A program made the translations under genes and the position numbers. The notes under the pieces are model-generated. The model did no database searches, was not told the origin of the DNA, and saw only the letters and a list, made by a program, of their open reading frames with translations. From contig NZ_CAMXYY010000069.1 in NCBI RefSeq assembly GCF_947253395.1, forward strand, positions 1-7,769: a stretch of DNA of 7,769 nucleotides, written 5' to 3'. Positions within the stretch are counted from its first letter, which is position 1. Each line of letters starts with the position of its first letter. Shown here one piece after another: positions 3,566-7,769 of this stretch. This stretch comes from an uncultured Olegusella sp. GTDB taxonomy: Bacteria; Actinomycetota; Coriobacteriia; Coriobacteriales; Atopobiaceae.

Positions 3566-5275
3566 ATGAATAACCCAAAGAAAGCGGCGCTTTCTGGTGC
3601 CCTTTGTCTCGCTCTTGCCGCGAGCGCTTGTAGCTACGGTCAAAAACCCACTTCTCCTGCTGCCCAAAACCAAAAAGAGGCTTCCGCAGCAATCCAAAAG
3701 AAAACTCAAAACTTCCAAGTAGACCACACTACTGAGGTCTTAATTGACTCCAAAGTTGATTCCAACGAGATTGTAAAAGTGGTTCAGCACGGGGATCATT
3801 GGCATGTCTTTACCAAAGACGGTCGTGAAATTATCACTTATACCGATCCTGCCAAGGCAAAAAGTTCTCGTGACCTCAAAAAGACCGCCAAGGTTGTCAC
3901 AGGCAAGGAGCTCGCCCGCATCGATCCTAATGCCGTGGTCACAATTCTCCAGCACGGCAATCACTGGCATATTTTTACTGCTGGCGGCTCTGAGTTTGTA
4001 ACTTACACCAATCCTCGCCCCTACTACCCCCATGCAATAGTAGGGACCTACACGGGTTCTCACGCTGATCACAGTAGCTCCAAGCCCAATGTCCAACAGG
4101 CAAGGACCAACAAAACCACAGGTGCAAAACAAAACAAGAGTCTGCCCAAACTACCTGGCGGTCTAAGTATTGTACGTGTCGTAGGCTTGCGCGAGCTATC
4201 CCTGCAGCCTATCGTTCGCATCGCCAAACACGGTGATCATTGGCATGCCTATACCAAGGATGGTAGTGAGTTCATCACACATGACAATCCAGCACGCATC
4301 TTCCCCAATATCAAAATCGAAAACTATATTGGTGAGCATGGCAAACCTAACAAGCCAAGCAAAACTAAAGTAACCCCTATCAAGCAGGACCCCAATGACC
4401 CCAAACGTATTGTGGGTATCGAACATCACGAAGACCACTGGCATCTGCGCCATGCTGATGGTACCGAAAGTATTACTCGCGATGACCCCAGCAATCTTTA
4501 CCCTGATATTAAGATTGAAGAGTACGATCCTACTCACGGCAAGCATTTCGATCCCATAAAAGATAACGAGCGTTTTGAATACGATGATGTGGAAGCAAAG
4601 CTAATTGTACCTTTAGACAAACTTAGCTACGGCGGTGCAGCTCACACCACACGTTTTGACAAGAGCCGCAATGCCTTTGTCATTCCTCACTATGATCACT
4701 ATCACTATGTCAGTATCGATACCATCATTCAGTTCTGCCGTGATGGTGGTTCTACCTTTGGTTCTGATAATGCCCGCGATGTTGTTGCTACTCTCAAGTA
4801 TTTGGTACTCCACCCCGAAGCACGACCCGAAGGCAAAAACGGCTGGGGAAATGCCGCAACTGTTGATAAAGATGGGACACAACCCGCTGAAGATAACAAT
4901 CAGGACGAAAATCAAAACGAAAAAGAAGCCCCGGAGGTTGAGAAGAAGGCCACCCGTATCGTGCAGACCAACAAGGGTTGCTGGGTCGTCTACTTTGAGG
5001 ATGGCAGCTATACCAGCGTCTATTCCAACCCCAAGTCAAAGTATCCCGGTATTACCATCGAACAAGCAGAGTCCAAAAGCCCTAATGCGGGCATGAGCGA
5101 CCAAGAGATAATCGCTAAGTATAGCGCGCTCTACGGTATGAGCGAAAACGAGTTTAATGATGCCTTCTGTGAACTTCCCAATGTAAAACTCAAAGACATT
5201 GTCTTCAACAATGATGGCACCGTTGTCGTATATGGAAAGACCTATAATTTCAAGGCGCTAGCTGGCAAAAACTAA
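3566..5275 (+). CDS. Pht-like histidine-triad lipoprotein, putative surface zinc scavenger
   Basis: 569 aa; ATG 3566 is preceded by AGGAA (3552-3556) at 9-base spacing. The signal peptide has an ASAC box and lipidated Cys22; the following SYGQ recalls the Pht N-terminus (VCSYELG). HxxHxH triads start at His75, His130, His222, His288 (HEDHWH) and His375 (HYDHYH). The first four sit in repeats of form (I/V)V-x-I-x-x-H-x-x-HWH...DG-x-E-x-(I/V)T-x-(D/N)P. A sixth repeat (462-489) has lost the histidines. Residues 370-428 match the C-terminal region of pneumococcal Pht proteins (IPHYDHYH, then ATxKYxVxHPxxRP and NGWGNA), as I recall them. An acidic linker (about 433-461) separates this from the C-terminal part, whose last 75 residues I do not recognise. 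Pht proteins bind zinc at the surface and aid AdcA-dependent uptake; placement as last gene of a zinc operon suggests the same role here. Complement evasion, also reported for Pht proteins, cannot be judged. Confidence 0.88.
   Translation: MNNPKKAALSGALCLALAASACSYGQKPTSPAAQNQKEASAAIQKKTQNFQVDHTTEVLIDSKVDSNEIVKVVQHGDHWHVFTKDGREIITYTDPAKAKSSRDLKKTAKVVTGKELARIDPNAVVTILQHGNHWHIFTAGGSEFVTYTNPRPYYPHAIVGTYTGSHADHSSSKPNVQQARTNKTTGAKQNKSLPKLPGGLSIVRVVGLRELSLQPIVRIAKHGDHWHAYTKDGSEFITHDNPARIFPNIKIENYIGEHGKPNKPSKTKVTPIKQDPNDPKRIVGIEHHEDHWHLRHADGTESITRDDPSNLYPDIKIEEYDPTHGKHFDPIKDNERFEYDDVEAKLIVPLDKLSYGGAAHTTRFDKSRNAFVIPHYDHYHYVSIDTIIQFCRDGGSTFGSDNARDVVATLKYLVLHPEARPEGKNGWGNAATVDKDGTQPAEDNNQDENQNEKEAPEVEKKATRIVQTNKGCWVVYFEDGSYTSVYSNPKSKYPGITIEQAESKSPNAGMSDQEIIAKYSALYGMSENEFNDAFCELPNVKLKDIVFNNDGTVVVYGKTYNFKALAGKN
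3770..4489 (+). repeat. Four diverged intragenic HxxHxH-encoding repeats
   Basis: Each repeat encodes about 27 residues: residues 69-95, 124-150, 216-242 and 282-308 of the lipoprotein. The most similar DNA cores are 3788-3805 and 4229-4246, which differ at one base of 18. The cores at 3953-3970 and 4427-4444 differ more. Spacing is uneven (55, 92 and 66 residues between triads), so these are modules joined by variable linkers and not a tandem array. The fifth triad (residues 375-380) and the histidine-less repeat (to base 5032) lie outside this span. Confidence 0.85.
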
Positions 5276-5308
5276 TAAGCCACCAAGAGCTGAACGGATA
5301 TTAGATGA

Positions 5309-5340
5309 GGGAGGAGCTTTACGTTCCTCCCTTTTTTCTT
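5309..5340 (+). terminator. Intrinsic terminator of the zinc operon
   Basis: GGGAGGAGC (5309-5317) pairs with GTTCCTCCC (5323-5331) through 9 bp including one G-T wobble. It closes a 5-base loop and is followed by six T and then CTT. This is a textbook Rho-independent terminator 33 bases after the histidine-triad gene, and it defines the operon end. Confidence 0.95.
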
Positions 5341-5504
5341 ATGAAGAGAGCACTCATAAATTGTCCTACAGCTGTATTGCCCCAAATAATCCCTCTATGT
5401 AAGGCATAAAATCAGCAGGCACATCAATAGAAAAACTGCTGAGTTTTATAGCCAAGCCGGAAACTAGATGAAGTTAGCATTTTTCAGCATTCTCGGATGT
5501 ATCA

Positions 5505-5523
5505 TGACAAGACCGATTTGTCA
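5505..5523. promoter_or_regulatory. Operator-like palindrome upstream of the YeiH-family gene
   Basis: TGACAA (5505-5510) and TTGTCA (5518-5523) form a perfect 6-bp inverted repeat with a 7-base spacer, ending 16 bases before the ribosome binding site. The rest of 5341-5504 holds only a weak AAAACT/AGTTTT hairpin (5432-5447) and no convincing promoter hexamers. A regulator site is plausible but unproven. Confidence 0.3.
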
Positions 5524-5549
5524 GACGTCCAACTCAAACAAGGAGATTT

Positions 5550-6584
5550 ATGCCGAGCTTTGCAAAAGATAACGCTAAAGGTATCCTACTATGCTTCGCA
5601 ATTGCTGTTCCCTGCTGGTGGCTTGGCACATTATTTCCTGTAGTAGGAGGACCAGTTCTTGGCATTATGGCAGGCATGATTGTTGCTCTTTTTTTCAAAA
5701 ATCGCTCTGAGTATGATATGGGCATCAGTTTTACCTCAAAGAAAATCCTTCAAGCAGCTGTTGTACTCTTGGGATTTGGTCTTGACCTGCGTATTGTCGC
5801 CCAAACTGGTGCACAATCATTACCCATCATTGTACTTACCATCAGCGCCTCTTTGATTGTGGCATACCTAATGCATCGAATACTTAAGGTGCCTTCCAAG
5901 ATTTCAATTTTGGTCGGTGTGGGTTCTTCTATATGCGGAGGATCCGCCATTGCTGCAACCGCTCCAGTAGTAGATGCTGATGATGAGGAAGTTGCGCAGG
6001 CAATGTCAGTTATTTTTCTCTTTAACCTCATTGCTGCTCTAGCATTTCCCGCTATCGGAGCAGCCCTGGGCTTTAGTACTACTAGTGGTGAAGCCTTCGG
6101 TATATTTTCTGGTACTGCTGTTAATGATACTTCCTCAGTTACCGCTACTGCAGCCAGCTGGGATGCGCTCTACGGCCTAGGTACTGCAACACTAGACAAG
6201 GCTGTCACCGTCAAATTAACGCGTACGCTTGCCATTATCCCTATTACACTTGTTCTTGCGTTGTTCCATGCTCATCATGAAAAGGATAAAGGTGCAAGCA
6301 CATTTTCGTTTAAACGCGCCTTCCCTATGTTTCTATTGTGGTTTGTACTCGCATCGCTTGTTACCACAATCTTAAGCTCATTTGGATTACCTACCACTAT
6401 CTTTGCACCACTCAAAGACCTCAGTAAGTTCTTTATTATCATGGCGATGGCAGCGATTGGCCTTAATACTGATATCGTCAAACTCGTCCGTACGGGCGGC
6501 AAACCTATTGCTCTAGGTTTTTGCTGCTGGATTGGTATCATCGCTACCAGTCTGGTTGTCCAGCATCTTCTTGGTATTTGGTAA
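5550..6584 (+). CDS. YeiH/UPF0324-family membrane protein, putative sulfate exporter family
   Basis: A polytopic membrane protein of 344 aa, close to E. coli YeiH (about 349 aa), family PF03601. Databases often name it putative sulfate exporter family transporter, but the substrate is not firmly established. About ten hydrophobic segments are visible. The two signature stretches are present: GVGSSICGGSAIAA (residues 123-136), followed by a conserved acidic run DADDEE (142-147), and SGTAVNDTSSVTATA (187-201). The segment LGFGLDLR (74-81) is also typical. ATG 5550 follows AAGGAG (5540-5545) with 4 bases between. It is a single gene, separated by a terminator from the zinc operon upstream and facing a convergent gene downstream. 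No LysR-type regulator, a frequent partner of yeiH, is present here. Confidence 0.9.
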   Translation: MPSFAKDNAKGILLCFAIAVPCWWLGTLFPVVGGPVLGIMAGMIVALFFKNRSEYDMGISFTSKKILQAAVVLLGFGLDLRIVAQTGAQSLPIIVLTISASLIVAYLMHRILKVPSKISILVGVGSSICGGSAIAATAPVVDADDEEVAQAMSVIFLFNLIAALAFPAIGAALGFSTTSGEAFGIFSGTAVNDTSSVTATAASWDALYGLGTATLDKAVTVKLTRTLAIIPITLVLALFHAHHEKDKGASTFSFKRAFPMFLLWFVLASLVTTILSSFGLPTTIFAPLKDLSKFFIIMAMAAIGLNTDIVKLVRTGGKPIALGFCCWIGIIATSLVVQHLLGIW

Positions 6585-6600
6585 GCAATGCCAATAGCCT

Positions 6601-6623
6601 TTGATGTACATCACATCAATTTT
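6601..6623 (+). terminator. Weak terminator after the YeiH-family gene
   Basis: TTGATGT (6601-6607) pairs with ACATCAA (6613-6619) around a 5-base loop, followed by four T. The stem is AT-rich and the T-tract is short, so termination here may be partial. It lies 16 bases after the stop codon. Confidence 0.5.
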
Positions 6624-6660
6624 AGGGTGTTAAACGTAATATCTGTAGAAGTATCTCGAA

Positions 6661-6696
6661 GATCAGAGAGCACTACGTTTGGCAGTGCCTCTGATC
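6661..6696. terminator. Strong hairpin between convergent genes
   Basis: GATCAGAG (6661-6668) pairs with CTCTGATC (6689-6696). After one bulged A (6669), GCACT (6670-6674) pairs with AGTGC (6684-6688), giving 13 bp around a 9-base loop. It lies between convergent genes. On the minus strand it follows the corA stop, but only TTCGAG comes after the stem. A termination or 3'-end-protecting role for corA mRNA is likely; the weak T-tract keeps confidence moderate. Confidence 0.5.
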
Positions 6697-6718
6697 AAAA
6701 ATACGTTCTAACCAACTT

Positions 6719-7660
6719 CTAAAATACACGGCGTTTCTTGAGCAGAATAATAAGTAGCCAACAAACAAGCACGGTCAGTAAGCTAATCAGGGTAAAGCCG
6801 TGCACCGTATTGGCAAAAGGCATCCAACGTGTATCGACATTCATACCATAAAAGCCCGAGATAATCGTCGGAATTGACAGTACAACCGTGATGACTGTTA
6901 AACGGCGCATAACCTCATTAAGACGCAGATCCATCACCGAAGACATCAGATCACGCGTACCGTCAATAACGTTGCGATAAATTTGTGCCATCTCAATTGC
7001 CTGCTGATGCTCCATAACAGCATCTTCAAGCTCTTCATCAAGCCCCTCATGCTGCAGAAGTCGAGAAGAGCGACGCAAGCGTCCAAGCACATTGGCATTG
7101 CCCTGCAGCGAGGTTGACAGGTATACCAACGATGACTCTAAAGTATGCAAATCAAAAAGGTCAGATTCGTTGATACTGCGATCCATTCGCCCTTCAAGAG
7201 CAAGTCGCTTACGGTCAATATCCACCAACACCTGCTGATAAAACACGCCTAAACGCAACAAAATACTGCAAGCAAAACGGCTATGTCGCCAAGTCGAGAA
7301 CCCGCGTACCTTGCCCGATGAAAAATCATCCAACAAAGCAAAGCGCTCCGAGCAAATCGTAATAACATTCGACTTGGTCAGAATAATGCAGAGAGGCACT
7401 GTGTTGCGTGCCTGCTCACCATGGATCTCGCCTGATGAGGGTACATCGACCAATATCAACATGGTGTCGCCCTCATACTCCACACGTGCCTTTTCCTCAA
7501 GGTCAGTTGCAGACAGCACATCATCGCGCTCAAGCCCAAAGGTATCAGCAATCGTATCTACTTCATCAAGCGTTGGCGCGCTGAGCCTTATCCAACTGCC
7601 ATCACCCATATCATCAACTGGTGAGGTTACGCGACCTTCAGTTCGAAACATCTCAATCAA
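6719..7660 (-). CDS. corA: CorA-family divalent cation (Mg2+) transporter
   Basis: This is a 2-TM-GxN family channel that lets Mg2+ (or Co2+/Ni2+) enter as a homopentamer. From TTG 7660 it has 313 aa, in the normal CorA range. A cytoplasmic N-terminal domain is followed by a long helical region (MRRL just before TM1). TM1 is at about 252-271, the selectivity motif YGMN has GMN at 272-274, TM2 is at about 288-307, and the C-terminus is basic (KKRR). The loop after GMN reads VDTRWMPFANTVHGF, without the classic MPEL sequence, as in many Gram-positive members. TTG 7660 is chosen because GGGAGG lies 6 bases upstream; the longer GTG start (7681) would place that site inside the gene, and ATG 7651 is 15 bases away. 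It lies on the opposite strand to the rest of the window and is its own transcription unit here. Confidence 0.92.
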   Translation of the reverse strand: MIEMFRTEGRVTSPVDDMGDGSWIRLSAPTLDEVDTIADTFGLERDDVLSATDLEEKARVEYEGDTMLILVDVPSSGEIHGEQARNTVPLCIILTKSNVITICSERFALLDDFSSGKVRGFSTWRHSRFACSILLRLGVFYQQVLVDIDRKRLALEGRMDRSINESDLFDLHTLESSLVYLSTSLQGNANVLGRLRRSSRLLQHEGLDEELEDAVMEHQQAIEMAQIYRNVIDGTRDLMSSVMDLRLNEVMRRLTVITVVLSIPTIISGFYGMNVDTRWMPFANTVHGFTLISLLTVLVCWLLIILLKKRRVF

Positions 7661-7666
7661 CGCATA

Positions 7667-7672
7667 CCTCCC
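7667..7672 (-). promoter_or_regulatory. Ribosome binding site supporting a TTG start of corA
   Basis: On the minus strand GGGAGG is followed by six bases (TATGCG) and then TTG ATT GAG ATG. The spacing is ideal for the TTG at 7660. The intervening ATG is out of frame and meets a stop two codons later. The remaining bases to the window end (7682-7769) show no recognisable promoter or gene. Confidence 0.65.
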
Positions 7673-7769
7673 TATCTGCACGTCATCAACATAGCGGTGA
7701 CGGCCTTCATTTCATGCAAAGAAAGCCTAGCACAGGAAAGCCACCCATTTCTCGTTGTCCTAGAACTGG

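Noticed and set aside
3566..5275. HIT-family (histidine triad nucleotide-binding) protein
   Set aside because: The name is similar but HIT proteins are small cytoplasmic enzymes with an HxHxH motif; this is a long exported lipoprotein with repeated HxxHxH.
7682..7769. Promoter or partial gene at the right edge
   Set aside because: I found no convincing -10/-35 pair on the minus strand and no coding signal in the 88 bases available.

Overview
The window looks like one end of a contig from a low-to-mid GC Gram-positive bacterium. The first 45 bases carry a sequencing adapter, so the left edge is an assembly artefact. Lipoprotein signal peptides with a lipobox Cys, strong GGAGG-type ribosome binding sites and two probable TTG starts fit a Gram-positive. 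The gene styles (zinc lipoprotein, CorA beginning MIEMFRTEG, YeiH-type protein) make me think of an Atopobium/Lancefieldella/Olsenella-like member of the Coriobacteriia. That placement is a memory-based guess and cannot be proven from this sequence alone.

Layout, left to right. (1) 1-45: foreign bases plus the Illumina Nextera read-1 adapter. (2) 46-561: the 3' three quarters of a fructose-6-phosphate aldolase (FSA/transaldolase-like) gene. (3) 562-1045: a long non-coding gap with three successive strongly self-complementary modules, then the control region of the next operon. (4) 1046-5275: a tight four-gene operon of a zinc-binding lipoprotein (ZnuA/AdcA type), ABC ATPase, ABC permease, and a large lipoprotein with five HxxHxH histidine-triad motifs resembling streptococcal Pht proteins. 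It ends in a clear intrinsic terminator at 5309-5340. (5) 5550-6584: a YeiH/UPF0324-family membrane protein. (6) 6585-6718: a convergent intergenic region with two hairpins. (7) 6719-7660, minus strand: a CorA-family divalent-cation channel.

How the genes work together: the central operon reads as a complete surface-to-cytoplasm zinc acquisition route. The histidine-triad lipoprotein would capture zinc at the cell surface, the ZnuA/AdcA-like lipoprotein would bind it, and the ATPase/permease pair would import it. The best regulatory signal is a perfect 12-bp inverted repeat (918-929 and 1011-1022) flanking the leader. It resembles a pair of Fur/Zur-like sites and also brackets a second inverted repeat. 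No regulator gene lies in the window.

The most interesting items are the Pht-like protein cotranscribed with the zinc transporter, its sixth repeat in which the histidine triad is lost, the paired 12-bp repeats, and the structured non-coding stretch at 561-796.
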